DNA of 64,000 nucleotides from Neoscytalidium dimidiatum (GCA_037367355.1 CM074696.1:1364001-1428000), one strand, 5' to 3'. Positions 1-13,600 are shown, counted from the first letter of the stretch. Notes: a model not told the origin generated them from the sequence alone. Numbers and translations are program-made.

Positions 1-2
1 CG

Positions 3-437
3 AAGGTCAAGCCCGCGGTCAACCAGATCGAGATCCACCCGTTCCTGCCTAACGAGGCCCTCGTCAAGTTTTGCCAGGACAACGACGTCCTGCCGGAAGC
101 CTACTCCCCGCTCGGCTCGCAGGACCAGGTACCCACGACCGGCGAGAAGGTGCGAACGAACAAGACACTCAACGAGGTCGCTGACCGCAGCGGCCACACG
201 CTGGCTCAGGTGCTCCTCGCCTGGGGCCTGCGCCGCGGCTACGCCGTCCTCCCCAAGAGCTCGACGCCGTCCCGCATCGAGAGCAACTTCCAGATCCCCA
301 ACCTGTCGGACGAGGATTTCGAGGCGGTCAACAGCGTCGCCAAGGGCCGTCACACCCGGTTCGTCAACATGAAGGACACCTTCGGTTACAACGTCTGGCC
401 CGAGGAGTCGCCCGAGGCCGGTACCTCTGTTGCTTAA
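3..437 (+). CDS. Aldo/keto reductase, C-terminal part (5' truncated by window edge)
   Basis: The frame is open from the left edge to a TAA at 435-437, giving 144 residues; the start lies outside the window. The fragment carries the second half of the AKR (alpha/beta)8 barrel: NQIEIHPF, EAYSPLG, and the NADP-binding segment PKSSTPSRIESNF, where Lys, Ser, Arg and Asn contact the 2'-phosphate of NADPH in this superfamily. The catalytic Asp/Tyr/Lys/His part is upstream and cannot be checked. It most resembles fungal AKR3-type (Gcy1/Ypr1-like) carbonyl reductases, which reduce aldehydes or ketones in the cytosol. No intron is seen in this part. Substrate cannot be assigned. Confidence 0.9.
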   Translation, partial: KVKPAVNQIEIHPFLPNEALVKFCQDNDVLPEAYSPLGSQDQVPTTGEKVRTNKTLNEVADRSGHTLAQVLLAWGLRRGYAVLPKSSTPSRIESNFQIPNLSDEDFEAVNSVAKGRHTRFVNMKDTFGYNVWPEESPEAGTSVA

Positions 438-3400
438 GCGATATACCACGATGGTTTACAAAAATTACGTCGGGGCGTTTGATTGGGACGATCATGGCTT
501 CCTGGGGAAGCCTGGGGAATAGAATGGTATCCGATCGGATAATACCCGTGGTGGAGGATTCATTGGTACGGGTGGAACGTCGAAATGATGATGATGATGA
601 TTGATAGAGCACTAGAGCTGCCCGCCCGGGTGGACGCTTACTCGCGGGTGACGCCAGCATGACATTGGCGCGTCCCAAGATAGATTTGCAGCCGAACACA
701 AAAACAAAAATACCTAGCATTACTGCGGACGGCGCGTTATTCTCGAAATCCTTTCGCATAGGTTGTGCCGTGAAGAGTGCAGAGCGTTCCTGCCAAGAAT
801 TATGCACAGCGGTTGTGAACGGCGAGCTCCGGAGACGATCCAATGGATATCGAGGTGATGCAAGGCTGTCGGTTCAGCCCAAACAGGCCGGGCGGAGAGC
901 CCTTGTCGGGTGGGAGGGTCGAACGAGGAGTGGAGCGCAGTGGACTCCAGCGGACTAGGCGTGATTGAGTAAGGGAAATAGCGGAATCGACCCATCGGCT
1001 GATTCAGAGCGGCGGGCGCGTCTCCACCGGCAAGTGATGAGCGCTCGATCTGTTTGCGCGTCGGCGGCGCGTTTGAAGGCGCCCCGACGGTTCGCGCAAG
1101 CGGTGGAGGAGCTGCAGGGCTGGTGCGGCGGGTGAGGCCGAGAAATTCGCGCACGGCGGCGGGCACGATGGTCGAGTAAGCGCACGCAAGCATGGGCGAA
1201 GAGGTTGAGGTCGATAAAGCAGGTGGGCTTTCGGTGTGACGTACGACAAGCCAAGTTGCAGGCCAAGCGCGCCGGCAGCTGCACAGCCAGGGGAGCCTAG
1301 CTAGAGTGCGCGACGGGCGCAGATCTGCCATGCTACACACATGCCAGCCCTGGCGCCCACAGACAGAGCCGCGCACGGAACTGCCGACCTTTCCGCACGT
1401 GAAATGGCTGCAGCTCCACCTACATGTCGCAGAGGCATTGCGTTAGTCAGTGTCACGTGCAGGGCCGTGGAATCTTCGACCGCGTATCGCGAACGATCTC
1501 TCTGCCACCACCGTCGCCGGGCGCCTGGGCCGTGTAGCCACCGCGGGGCGGCGACATCTTCTGGAAGCGCTTGGCAGACGCAACCGCAGTGCGGAGAGGA
1601 TCATCGCGGCGTGCCTCAGCCGTGAAGGCGCTGATCACGGGGCCGCCGACCAGCCTGGGGGGCAGGTGTGGTTTGCGTCAGTTGCCCTCGATTCAGCGTC
1701 CCTGTCGCCTGCTTTCTCAAATCTCACGATCTCCAATGCATCAGGACGGCGCCGTGACATCACCCGCAGCATCCTGCCGCCGCTGCCCTCCTGCCTGCTG
1801 CACAGTTGTCGGCGCTCGAGCAGACGAGGTACCTCCAGGTTCCTCGACGTACCCAGCAAGCTAAGCAGCCGTCGTCCACACGTTCCAACGGCTCGCAACG
1901 CGGCTTACGCTAGACGGACCAGACTCCGCAACTCCGCCTTCTTATCATCGCACGCGCAAGCCACATCACATGCAACCGTGAGCAAGCAGCGTTGAAGACG
2001 CTATTAGAGGCAACTTCACATGCCATCATGGTGCTGTGTGACTGCATCCACGTATGTACAGTACATGTCGCATCTTCATGCGCCGTTCCGAACACCTCCA
2101 TAACGCCATGACCGGAAGTACCGATACCCAAGAGCCAACTGTGTCCTAGTCCCTGCGCCGCTCCGGAGCTCTGTGGAAGACCGGTCAGCGCGCAAGCGAT
2201 AGAGCCGGTTACACGTTCGCAAAGCAGACGACTCTGCGTGCATGGCACGGCTCTTGCTGCAGCCATTCCTCCACCTGGCCATGCATGTCCCAGGAGACGG
2301 TTGCGCTCGTTGGCTTGAAAGTCTCAAAAACAGATTCACCGGCCACCTCGCGCCCCCTCCCCCCTGTGCCCGTGCTCAGGCTCTTCTCCCGACCGATATG
2401 GGAAGCAGCGCGAAAAGAACAAGGGTCCGAGAGGCCTCTTTGCTTTTGCCGTCCCGCAGTGACCGCATGCGAGGTGCTCTTCGTAAGCAAAACGCTCGAG
2501 CTCTCCCGCTGGAGCTTTGACACTGCGGCCAATGCGCCCACCTTGTGTCCCAAAGAGGCAACCCAGCGCCACGTTCACGACACGCCTTGCTCGAAAGCAG
2601 CCTGCGAAAGCATATGTGTTTGGGATGTGTGGCGTACTAATGCATGCCTGTGGCACCCATATCTCCTGCCAAGTGCCTGAGGAATCAACATACTTTACAG
2701 CGGTCTGCTCTCTTGATGGATGGCACGGTGCATATGCTGCCGCTGAATCACCACGCCAAGCACCTGGCCAAGCTGTCACCGCCGTTGACAACTGGTCGGC
2801 TGCTCTTCCTTCCGCATGCAGGAACGGAAGTTTAATTACCAACCTGGATCTCCGTTTTCAACATTTGTGATAACGCAACAGCTCTCTCGCCTCGCGAAAC
2901 GACGGTGCGCTGAGCCTCGCACCACCGCCTTGTTGATCTTCCTCGTTCACCACCTCCACCATGACAAAACTCGTCTGAACTTTTGGAATGTTTGCCTAGG
3001 TGCGAGAATCCACCATGCACAAGCTCGGCTCAACCAGGTGCGAGAGATCCTAGCGCTACATCTCTGCTCAACAAGGTGCGAGCGTGTCAAAGCCCGTGCT
3101 TCACTCGACAAGGTGCGTAACCACCGTTGACCCTGACGAGGCATCAGCCTCGTGTGATGCTCTCACATTTGGAAGAATTGTCTTGCAGATAACCAATTGA
3201 TGGTTCCAAGAGTGAGATGATGAGAAATCGCGTGTCTTGATGCTCCCAGACCAGCGGATATTGGTAAGTAAGTGATCCAGCTCCAAGCTTTTTACTTTTC
3301 TTTCCGTAAAGGGTCTCCTGGGAGCCTCAGGCCCCAGCCACTTCCACGAAGCAAACAACTTGATTTCGGGGCTAGACATTTGGCTGCTGTGCAAGACAGG

Positions 3401-6125
3401 CCACTGAAGGAAGTCTTCGTCTTGCCATCCAATGCAGGATTGATTGCTGCCATGGCTGCATGCTGAACTCCGCGACGTACTCTTTTATTGCCAAGAAATA
3501 CTCAGCACCGACTTGAGTTTTTGCTCGAGCCCTAGTGGAGACAAGACAGCGATCTCCTCCATCTCTATGTCACAGCAGTATTCAGATTGTAGGCTCAGCA
3601 CCAAGCCTCCTTCAAGTATCTACGTAGGCTTAATAGTGCTTTCCTACTCGTCCGTATATAGTGTTACCTCCCCGTCAAGAAGTGTTGTTGCAATACTCAA
3701 CACCACGCCAAGAAAACACCTGCTCCCGAACAGTGATCTGCGGCTATACCCCCAAACCCGCCGAGACAGGAAAAAAAAAAAAAAGAAAGGAAAGGCCCAG
3801 CGCAGCAGGTGGTCCAATTTACATCCAGGCCTGCGCACCCACGTCAGCTTGCGGCCCAGCCGGCTCCACATTATCTAACATGTCGCCGCGACGATGGTGA
3901 CGATTTTTTTTTTCCAAGATTGCTGCGCCACGCCAAAGCAGCATCATCACCTTGAACGAATAAGAAAACAAGAAAGAAGAAAACCACGCATTCAGCGAGA
4001 CGAAAAGGATATCTTCCGGCCGGAAGGCTAACATCCGGTCGCCCGACAGGGCTGGGGTTCCGCCTTGGATGGTGCCTCACGGGTGTTTTAGAACTGTTTT
4101 CCCAACCCCGAACCCCTCCATCCATCCCGACCCGCCGGGCACGGTTAGCCCCAAACTCTCTCCTTCTCTCGCTTTCTCTCAGCAATCGGGGAGTCCAAGG
4201 CTCGGGGAGCCCGCATTGACGCGAGAATCCTTGTGGGGGCCAAGACGTGCTTTGAGAGTGGTGTGTCGCGTGCACTTGCCTGCTCTTCGTCGGACGTCCT
4301 GATGCACCTCATCCACATGCACGCGTCTAGACTCTAGGATCATGCTCACGGTTTATGCCGGACATTTCTTCCATCACCCTCCTCATTGCGTGCGCACGGC
4401 AGTCTGCAGTTGCGGCATAAACCCGCCCGTATCTCAACAAGGGCCTGGGTGGTGATGGTGGCTGGCAGACGAGCAGAGCCAACAGGAATCTCAGAAAATG
4501 ATGCGAGTATGAGACGATGGGGTGGAATTTGTTGGACGAAACGTGTTTTGGAAAGAGAAGGAAGAGGAGCAGGGAGCGTGCGAGGCGCTTGGGAAGCAAA
4601 GGATCAGGAACCCGCATCTTTGGTGTTGAAGCACAAGGTTTCCCCAGATATATTTCTCTGCCCTGCGAACCGGCACTCCCCCCCCCCTTTTCTTTTTCCC
4701 ACCATTTCCCTATTTCTCTTTCTCTCTCCCTGACTTCTTCGCTCCCGGTTCACTTTTCTTGGTGTGCGATTGTTCCCGATCAAGCCCTACGTTCCAGGGC
4801 TGCCACCGTCTCAGAATTTTGAATCGTATCTTGCGACACGACGGCCGGCACTTGTTTTGAGCGGCGTGGCCTGCACGGTCAGGCCCACCAGACCAAGCAG
4901 ACAAGCGTGTTTCGCATCGCGCTGGGGAAGAAAAACGGCAAAGACAATAGGCGGATTTTCCGTCTTGGCTTCAGATCCGGTGTTTCTGGAGGGAAAAAAG
5001 GACGGGAAGCCATTGGTCGTTTTCTGCCTTCAGGATTTCGGTCTCGGCTTTTTTCGCCTCGATGCCTTGAGGCTTCCCGTCTCCCGTCACGCTTTGGGTG
5101 AGAACACCTGACCGTCTACCCTTTGCGTGTACAAAGTTTTCCGAAGGCGATGTTGGGGTGCATGCACGAGGCCGAAGAAACTCAATTCCAAATCCCGGCG
5201 TCGTAGACAGTTTTGTGAAGCGAAGATCGTCGAAACCGTATACACGCTCACGCTAATCGGCGCTCAATTAGCTACGGCCCAGGAAGCGCGCAAGCACGTG
5301 CTCACAGTTGCATCATCCTACGATCTTCTCGCTCTGCCGTAAGATTTACTTTGGTGGTACGTTGAGGGAATGCTCCTTGACTGAGCCTAAGAGCGGATCG
5401 TCCGACGTTGCGAGAAACTACAGAGGAGGGAAAGTTGAGATGGGGACATGAATCCATTTCGCTCTATCAATGTAAAACAAAGTCGGTAGCTCAAGCTCTC
5501 AACTTCCCTGGTGCTCATACCTGGCTATCTTCCACTCATCACGCTACCACCACGCCACCGCACTTTCATCTCTTCATCCTAGAGTCCGGAAATAATTTCC
5601 GGTGTACAGTCAAGGAATCCGTTGCCAAAAACAAGATCGGGCTACTGTCTCTTTCAGAAAGACCATCGCATCCGAAGCGACGGGATTGAGGGATGACCGT
5701 AGAAAAAGAAAAGTTGCGACTTTCGAAAACGTGCGAAGAACTCAGGGTCGTTTGGTGATGTCGCAAGGGGGAATAGCTACCTAACTACGTACAATGGTCA
5801 TTTACCTATGTCGAAAAACCCAACACGCTCTTTTTTGAGTGTGAAATTGGAGCGTCAAGTCAGGTCCTATTCCGTCTCTCCTTCTCGCCCGCAATGTGCC
5901 CGATTTTTTTTTTCAATCCGTTCATCCGCGCATGCAAAATAAAGAAACTTTCTTGGTTCGCCATGATCAAAGAGAAAGGGTGAAATTATCAAACGCCGGG
6001 GGTGTTCTGAAATGCACGCTGCGAGAACAACAGAGAAGGGTCTAGAGAGCAAAGACAGTCGTGGCTCTCGGACACGACTTGGCGAGGCGTTCTCAGAGTA
6101 TGTCCTAGAGTGGTGAGGATACCCT
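438..6125. other. Gene-poor stretch of 5.7 kb, no supported gene
   Basis: Many short overlapping ORFs occur on both strands, but none shows a recognisable domain or splice-consistent extension. Visible contents are a short GAT run near 588-603, a degenerate 38-bp-period repeat at 2998-3118, an A-run at 3771-3784, a T-run at 3905-3913 and CT-rich tracts around 4680-4740. I saw no tRNA or 5S rRNA pattern. The right end must hold the 3' UTR of the importin gene. This is the longest gene-free span in the window. Confidence 0.6.
2998..3118. repeat. Degenerate 38-bp tandem repeat with conserved edges
   Basis: AGGTGCGAG starts at 2998, 3036 and 3074, and the partial copy AGGTGCG at 3111, with periods of 38, 38 and 37 bp. 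Each unit ends in a related octamer: GCTCAACC, GCTCAACA, ACTCGACA. The 20-21 bases between are unrelated between units. The conserved block across each junction is about 17 bp. No known element was recognised. Confidence 0.6.
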
Positions 6126-9100
6126 TCAAGCAACCGTGGGCGGGTTCCCATTGGCCAGCTCGGCCTGCTGCTGAGCAATAACGTCGGCTTGGTGTACCGC
6201 ACCTTGAACAACTTGTTGCTCTTCCGGGTTGAGATCCTTGGTCAAGGTCTCGTATAGTTGGGGTTGTTCTTGCTGCAAGTCTGTTCCTTCGTCAGTGACA
6301 TCCTGGTTCGCATGAAGGGTGGTACCTACTAAGCAGAGCGGTCTTGAATAGACCATAAGGCTCAAGCTTGTCCAGAGGGGTTTCGAGCAGGCTCTCCTCC
6401 TCAAGCTCATCATCGTCCTCATCGCTGATGACGTTGAATTTCTGTGCCTGCAATACCGTTAACTGTGCTCTGGTGGGTTGTCCTGTGTCGCTGCTTCGTA
6501 CTTCCTCGTTGAGGAACTCGAGGTATGCCGTGCTCTCGTCCTTGATGTCTTCGGCTTCTTCCCCCTCGTTGTTCCAGTCACCCTCGCCCTCCCACTCCTC
6601 ATCCTCCTCCTCGTCGTCGAACTCTTGGCTGAAACTAAAATCTTCCTCTCGCTTGGCCTCCTCGCGGTCTGAAATTATCAATCAGCTGAATGTACGGTGC
6701 AAACACGCGGTCTCCGCTTACTCTTCATGGCAGCAGGAAGCGTCTGGAACAGGCGAACAATGCCATTCAAGAGGCGGGCCCAGCCAGCTTGCACACTGAC
6801 AGGAACCTCCTGCGCGTTAAGTGTGAGAAGGGCAGTAATGGCAGCAATAGAAAGCTTCTTGTCGTGCACACGGGTGAAGCTATCAATGTTAGAGAACCAA
6901 AGGCTAAAGAACTTGTTTGTCCAGCCATTACTCTCCAGAACGTGAAGAGAGAGACGAGGGCTGTAGTAGATGCAGTTGATGACCATCTCCATCAGGTGAA
7001 TGCGGTATGACTTGACCTTAGGTTCGTCGTTGAGAAGAACGTTCATCGATAGCTGAATGAACTCAGGGATGAATTCATCGATGTGGCCGCGCATCGTCAA
7101 CATAAGGATCTCGGCAAGTTTGCACCCACAAATGCGGTCAACACCGCCAACCTTCTCGTCTTTAAAGATGGTGCGGATCATATCGATGATAGCTTCGAGG
7201 TAGGTGCGTTGGACGACGAGCGTTTCGTAGCCGTAGGTGACGAAGTTCTCCAGCGCTGGGAGCATATCTTTGGCGAATGAGTATTCGAATTGTATGATTG
7301 GCAGGGCGAAATTTTGTTGTAACATACCCTCGAGGTAGAGCTCAGCACCGGCTTTGAATGTCCTGTGGATTAGTTCGAACGCCTGCCACATCGTAGGTGA
7401 GATGCTCTTTGCAGCGAATGTGCAGCTATCGATGATCTCGAAGACTTCGTTGTACAAATCTGAACCATGTATCAGCTACGCCAGTAAGTGAGAATGGATT
7501 TGGAGAATTATATGGACTTACCGTAAAGCTTGTTCTCAAGGGTGATTGAGATGACAGGCATGAGAATAGTCTCGAGATGCAAGAGAAGCTCAGGTGTGCT
7601 TTCTAAAGTCAGAATGAGAGTCCCAATTGTTTGAAGCACACCGAGAGCAGTGATGCTTTTGTCGTCCAGGTAATCGCCGTAGGAATCGTCATCATCTTTC
7701 TGTTGGTTCCGTTCAAGCAGTTCTCGGACAATGCGTAGATAGGTGTCCCTAAGCTGCTCGCTCAACGCGACAGCGAAAGGGGTAAGCTCAGCGGCGAACA
7801 CCTCGACAAAATCCTCCATGACATTGGCGAGCGCGTCCACGTCGACCTCGTTGGCTAGCTTCAGCAGCTGCTGCATGACTTGAGGGATATTTTGTTGCAT
7901 CGAAGTGCGGATGACATCGTGACGAATTAGAGGTTGAAGAGCAAGAGCAGCTTCAACACGGACAGGCAGAGCCGGATCAGCCATGGATTCCAGGATGTTG
8001 CGGTAAATGACGATAAGGTTGTTCTGGTCCTTGAAATCAAGCTGCTCAAACTTCTCTAGGGTATCGCAAGCGCGCGCTCGAAGGAAACCATGAGGGCTCC
8101 TGAACTCAGGAAAGACGTGGCGGACGAAGAAGTACTCGACCTGATCCGCAATGGGACTCTTCTTTCCGAGGATCACAGGAGCAAGAGTGCCAATCATCCG
8201 CAAAGCGCCTTCCTTCTGGCGAGGGTTCTTCTGATCGTCTGGTGCCGACTCGTACTGGCTCACAATATTGTTGATATAGTTGAGGACGGTAAAGGTTTGC
8301 TTCCTGCGGGCCTTGGTGAGAGTTACAAGGAAATTGGTCGCAGCAACGTCAGGCGAGGAGACTTCTTCATAAAAGTTGAGCTTGCGGTGCAAATACTCTT
8401 GAGGGTCAGTCTCAAAGAGCTCAATATCCTCGTCCGACTGGCAAAGAACCGGGAAAATAAGGTGAGAGATAAGACCCTCCATGTGCGGTTTAAGATGATT
8501 CCACATGGACTTGGGCCTGACGCACTCATCCAAAAATGCCAAGGTGTAGGACAGGCAAGCCTTGCTTAACCAAGTGGTCTTGGCCACCCATTTCTCGATC
8601 TGCTGCAAGTAGCCCTTAAGGATCTCCGGCGCGAAGTTCTCGAGGAAGTTCTTGGCGACCGCGGTGTAGTCAATTTCGTTGCTTTTGCCGAGGGTCTGCG
8701 GGTTGCCGTATCTGTATCACCCGCTTGAGTATAAATTATGCATCGAGGGCCAAAAACTATTACCCACCTCACGAATAATCTGTTCAAGTTGGCGTACGCC
8801 CATTTCTTCGCCTTCCACCAGTGGTTTGTTTCACGCTCCTCGAGATCTTCAGGCATAGCACTTGGCGGGGGCTCCTTGGCAACCACATTCAAAAAGAGGG
8901 TGCACCAACCAACCATACTCTGCTGGTCGCGGAGGGGGACAGGGAGCTCGAACTAGTAGAAGGTCAGCTTTTTCCTGCCACAGAAAGTGTGCATCTCCAA
9001 CGGAGCTGACTAACATAGATGGCGTGCTTGTAGACCTTGAGGATAGTCCGCAGCATCTCGCCAGCCTCCAAACTCGTCTCATTGACCAGCTTCGCACCGA

Positions 9101-9752
9101 TGTTCAGCAACTGCGGAAAGGTGACCTGAACGATTCCATCGAACTCCGCCCGATCCTCAGTGCCCTTGAAGCGATATATCCGGCAGATGGCGAGCAGGCA
9201 CTGGATGCCTGCGAAAACCGAGTTTGCATCATTCGCGTTCAGGAGTTGCTGTGTGATTTCGAGGAATTCAGGCCACTTCGAGGGGAAATCGAAGGCGAGG
9301 ATCTTCTGGAGGGTGGGGATAAGCTGGGCGCGGATAGGCGGCGAGGAGGTGGCGAGCACAGGGACGAGGCGCTTGCGGAAGTTGGCCTTCTCATCCTCGG
9401 GTATGGGCTTTGCCTGCGAGTAGTCCTCGGCGGGCGACCAACCCTTGGTTATGCGGTTCTTCAAGTAAACAACGGCTGCGGGGGGCATGAGATCAGCGGG
9501 CGGACTGGGGTCGCAGCGGGGACGACATACTGGAAAGGCGCACGCCGGCATCCTGCTCAGCCTCAAGAATATTCAGCAGGGCATCGGGAAAGCCGGGCTG
9601 GTCTTCTGCCTGGACGGGAGTCAATCAAAATTTCTCAGCGGGGCTCGACGGCGTGTGCGCACATATTTGAGGTCGATTTCGGCCTGGCGACGGGCGTCGG
9701 CGTTGGATTCGAGAGTCGCTGCAATGCGACTTCGCAGGCCAGCTACATCCAT
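6126..9752 (-). CDS. NMD5: Importin-beta family nuclear transport receptor (importin-7/8, Nmd5/Sxm1 type)
   Basis: Eight exons: 9752-9663, 9609-9531, 9475-9015, 8952-8768, 8711-7522, 7459-6722, 6668-6330 and 6280-6126, giving 1078 residues, close to the usual length of about 1050. The N-terminus carries the importin-beta N-terminal fold (MDVAGLRSRIAATLES, then VYLKNRITKGW) followed by HEAT-type helical repeats. Near the C-terminus is the long acidic tract typical of importin-7/8 (EFDDEEEDEEWEGEGDW), then QLYETLTKDLNPEEQQV. Family members carry ribosomal proteins, histone H1, TFIIS or kinases into the nucleus under RanGTP control. The start was chosen because exon 1 splices in frame into AEDQPGFPD and the next ATG is followed by a stop. 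Cargo is not predictable from sequence. Confidence 0.93.
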
Positions 9753-10661
9753 GGTGGGCTCTGGAGCAGGCTTGCCGGGCTCGAGGCGTGCGGTGGTGTC
9801 GGCTCAAGAACGGCACGGCCTTTGCGAGGGCAGGCAGGCGGGCAGGCGCACTTGGGCACACGGACGTGGCGTGCACGGGTCGCGGCAGGCGGGTTTGCTG
9901 GACGTGCCCCAGAGAAAACGACCCGGCGTAGGGGGTGGACCGGGAGAAGGCACGAGGGAAATCTCGTTTTGGGGTGGACGGTGGGCAGTTGAGACCGAGG
10001 AGCATGCTGCCGCGCCTGCAACTTTTCGTGGGTGACCCTAGCGCTAGAGGACTGTCGGCGGCAAGCACTTCCCATGTGAATCCGTATGTCACGGAAATCC
10101 TGGCCGGCGGCTGTCCCGCCTGCTGTCCGACCCTGCGCCCAAGCCCCAGCACGGGCCCGCTCCGCTCTCTCAACACCATTCGTGGTGTATCGCGATCGCC
10201 GCGTCAACCTGGGCCCTGCGCCGCCCACTCGCCGCACGATCACCGCCCGTTCTCGAGCACCGTCCATCACGCAGCCCCGCGCCCGCTTCTAAGAGCTCCC
10301 TCGAGCCCCGTTCCAGCTGCGTGGTCGGCCCACGGCCAACCTGCCGCCTGCGTGCGGGAACGCACGTGGCCGCTGCACCTGTCGCTCGTCCTCATTTAAA
10401 TCCGCTGCAGCTGTCGTATTCAGCAGCGCCAGCACACGTTGCTGCAGACATCCGGCCCCCAGCATTACTACCGGGAACGCCACGTCTTGTGCTGAGTGAG
10501 ACGTATCCGACTTCTCCTCGAGTGAAGTGCTATGCAAGGAACGGGCCGCACGACCATCGCCAACGTTAATATTCGTAGTCTGACGTCTGTAGCTGCTATT
10601 CAACCATCTGCTGTCTTCCACACGCGCCCCTCGCTGCCCGCCTCTCCTTTCACCACTGTCT
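9753..10661. other. Intergenic: importin promoter and SKI2 3' flank
   Basis: This 909-bp GC-rich spacer lies between two genes on the minus strand. It should hold the promoter and 5' leader of the importin gene (start 9752) and the terminator of SKI2 (stop 10662). No TATA box or other defined element was recognised. The ORFs here are low-complexity Arg/Pro/Ala frames and were not called. Confidence 0.6.
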
Positions 10662-13600
10662 CTACAAGTACAAGCTCGCCGCGTTGCAGATGTCGCGCTT
10701 GATCAACTCCTGGCAAGTCTGCATCTTCGTATATAGTGTCGGGTCGCCGATGATGCGCGCTGCGTTCTTGACTTCTCTGCACGTCTCATCGAGCCGTGTA
10801 ATCACTCGAACAATCGTCCCTTCCATAACATCTGTTAGGTCTGTGATACGGTTGAACGACATGCCCCGTGCCCATTCGTACACCACTTCCACCATGCCGA
10901 AGCGCGGCCTGCTGACGAAGTCGTTGGAGTCCTCGGCTGAGAGGATGACTTGATGCAATGTCTGGATGTGGTTGACCTTCTCCGAAATCTCTACTATCTT
11001 GGCCTGGCCTTGCTCTAATCTCGGGGTCAACGTAGGCGTAACATCTGTCTTTTCCTGGAAGACAAAAGCAGATAGCAGTGCTGCGATTTCCTCTGGCTCG
11101 TAATCAGCTAGCACGTTCTCCAAAATCAGCTCCGTGAGCACAAGCTCATCAGCGGAATGAATCTGCGGGAGGCCTTGTTAGCTGGCAATTCTAGAACTTC
11201 TTCCTGTGACGGTAAGGTACCTCGCAGGCTACTTTGCCCTTCAATTCTACCCTCGACTTTTCGTCGATGAAGCCGAGGTCCTTGAGCACAGAGATACGCT
11301 GTTCGTAGTCCGGAAGGAGCTGGAGATTTTGGTCTGACATAAGCTGACGCAATTGCGCGATGTTCTCTTTGATAAGCCACTCATCGTGCGCCATGGCAAA
11401 CTGCGAATTCAAAAGTCGGTCAGAGAACCTCGCTACGGAGAAAAGTCACGCCAGTGAGGGCATTGACCGCTGGGAGACTCACGTGCTGGAGGAACTTCGG
11501 GCACTGCAAGCATTCTCGCCTTTGGGCAATCTCAGCCTGTTTGGAGCGTTCTTCGAGGAGTCCTCTGTAGGTCATATCTTTGATGAACTTGGACATATTA
11601 ATCTCGTACCAATCATGGAGTCCCCATGACTCGCACAATGGCTTGAAATGGTCACTAGCTAGCTTGAGCGCCTCTGAGTCACTCTTCAGCACTTCGGCTA
11701 GGTCGATCTGGAGTCTCAATGTTAACACTACCTTTTCTTTTCTGTACGACTCGAAGGAAAGTTGGATATTGATAGGGCTGATTAACCTTGAAGTGTGTGA
11801 CAGTGATGCATTCCACATCACTCAGGGGAACCGATACCGCTTTCAGCTTCATGTCAGATGCATTGCATGGCAGCGGCGCAAAGAACCTCGCAAAATCTGG
11901 CAGGTAGGGTAGCAGGTCGCTTGGCTGCCGCTTAGCATTTGTGCTGATCTCGAGTAACTGCACCGTGGGCTCATGACCCTTGCTGATTCCAGCCTTCAGG
12001 AGCATACCAGCGGTGCGGATACCATCCTAGGTCCACTTTTAGTCGCCATGTCATATGAAAGTATCGGTTTGCTCACTTTTTTGTAAACGACCAGACGTCT
12101 AGCGTCGAACAAGCGTTTCCCAACCGGGGTGGCGAGAAGCGCGAGGTGAAGCTCATTGGTCAGGCGTTGATAATTCATGCAAGCTTGGTGGCAAAGCTCT
12201 AGGTCGATGTCGCAGATCTCACATGGCTCTCGCTTGATTTTCTCAAGGTCGGCCTCCGACAGCTTGACGGCCTTCTCATGTTCAGGAAGGAGCGCTTGTG
12301 TGGCGTTCTCGCTGAAACTGCGTTTGATCATCTCTTCAATCTTCAAGGCTTCCACCCTTAGAAGGTTTAGAATCATGTTGTACGTGAGTCTAAACTGTGA
12401 GCGAAGCTTTGTAGGATCCCCGAGGATCATCTGTCGCAGACGAGCCGCCGGAGGAGCTTCCTCAGCACCTGGCGTGACAATGATTACAGAGCCAACAGGA
12501 TCGAGTCCTCTACGGCCCGCCCGGCCAGCCATCTGCGTGTACTCTCCCGGCAGGAGGTCTCGGAACTGGCGGCCGTCATGCTTCCGGAAACCCGAGAAGA
12601 CTACTGTTCTGGTCGGAAGGTTAAGACCCATGGCAAACGTCTCCGTGGCAAACAGGATTTTGACCAGCGTCTTCGCGAATAGTATCTCAACCACTTCTTT
12701 GACGATTGGCAGCATGCCACCATGATGGACAGCGATTCCTCGACCAAGAAGCTCGCGAAGCCTTCTGATCTGAGGGAGTATGCGATCCTCCGGTTTGAGG
12801 CGAGCAATGGATTTCTCGATGGTCATGTGAATAGCGCTCTTTTCCGAAGCTGTGCAGAAATCTAAGTTTGCAAGGGCGTCGGCGTTCTCTTCGCAACGCT
12901 TCTTCGAGAATACGAAGATACAGGCAGGCAGCAGATTCTCTTTGCGCAAGTGCTGGACGAGGTGGACCCAGATGTTCCTGTCTTGCGCTGCTGTCGTCCT
13001 TCCACCACCACGACCTGTACGGGCGATGTTTCCACGGCCCCGCTGAGCCGGTGCACTGCCTCTGACCCGCTGCTGTGCACCCCCTCTTTGTTGGGTGCCT
13101 CCCCTGCCACCGCGTTGGTCTCCGCGTCCACCTCTTTGGTTGGTTCCGCTCCGCGATGCGTTAGGCTCCTCTGGCTTGGATACCTTGACCTTGTCCTTGC
13201 CAGAAAGAATGTCATTCGCTTCCTTCCAGCCTTTCTCGATGAAGTGCTTATCAGCGTCAACAATCTTGTGCATGGCCTTGTTCGACCAGAGGTAGTGCTC
13301 CAGCGGTACAGGTCGTTTCGGCGTTGAAATGACGTAAATATTCTTCTTTTTGGTCCTGCCGACCCAGGAGGCGAACTCGTAGGTGTTCGGCACAGTTGCT
13401 GAGAGGAGGATAAGGGTTACGTGTTCCGGAAGCATGATAATGACTTCTTCCCATACTACTCCGCGCTCGAGGTCGTTGACATAATGCACTTCATCAAAGA
13501 TAACAAACTCCACATCCCGAATAAGGTCAGCTCCGCGGTATAACATGCTCCGGAGAATCTCGGTCGTCATGATGAGACAACTGGCCTCGGGGCGAATCTG

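Noticed and set aside
2998..3118. Possible CRISPR array
   Set aside because: Only about three units, imperfect 9-17 bp repeats, a eukaryotic genome and no cas genes. Reported instead as a degenerate spaced repeat.
3444..3878. 144-residue plus-strand ORF in the left gene desert
   Set aside because: No recognisable domain, a poly-Lys run from an A-tract, and a start context no better than neighbouring frames.
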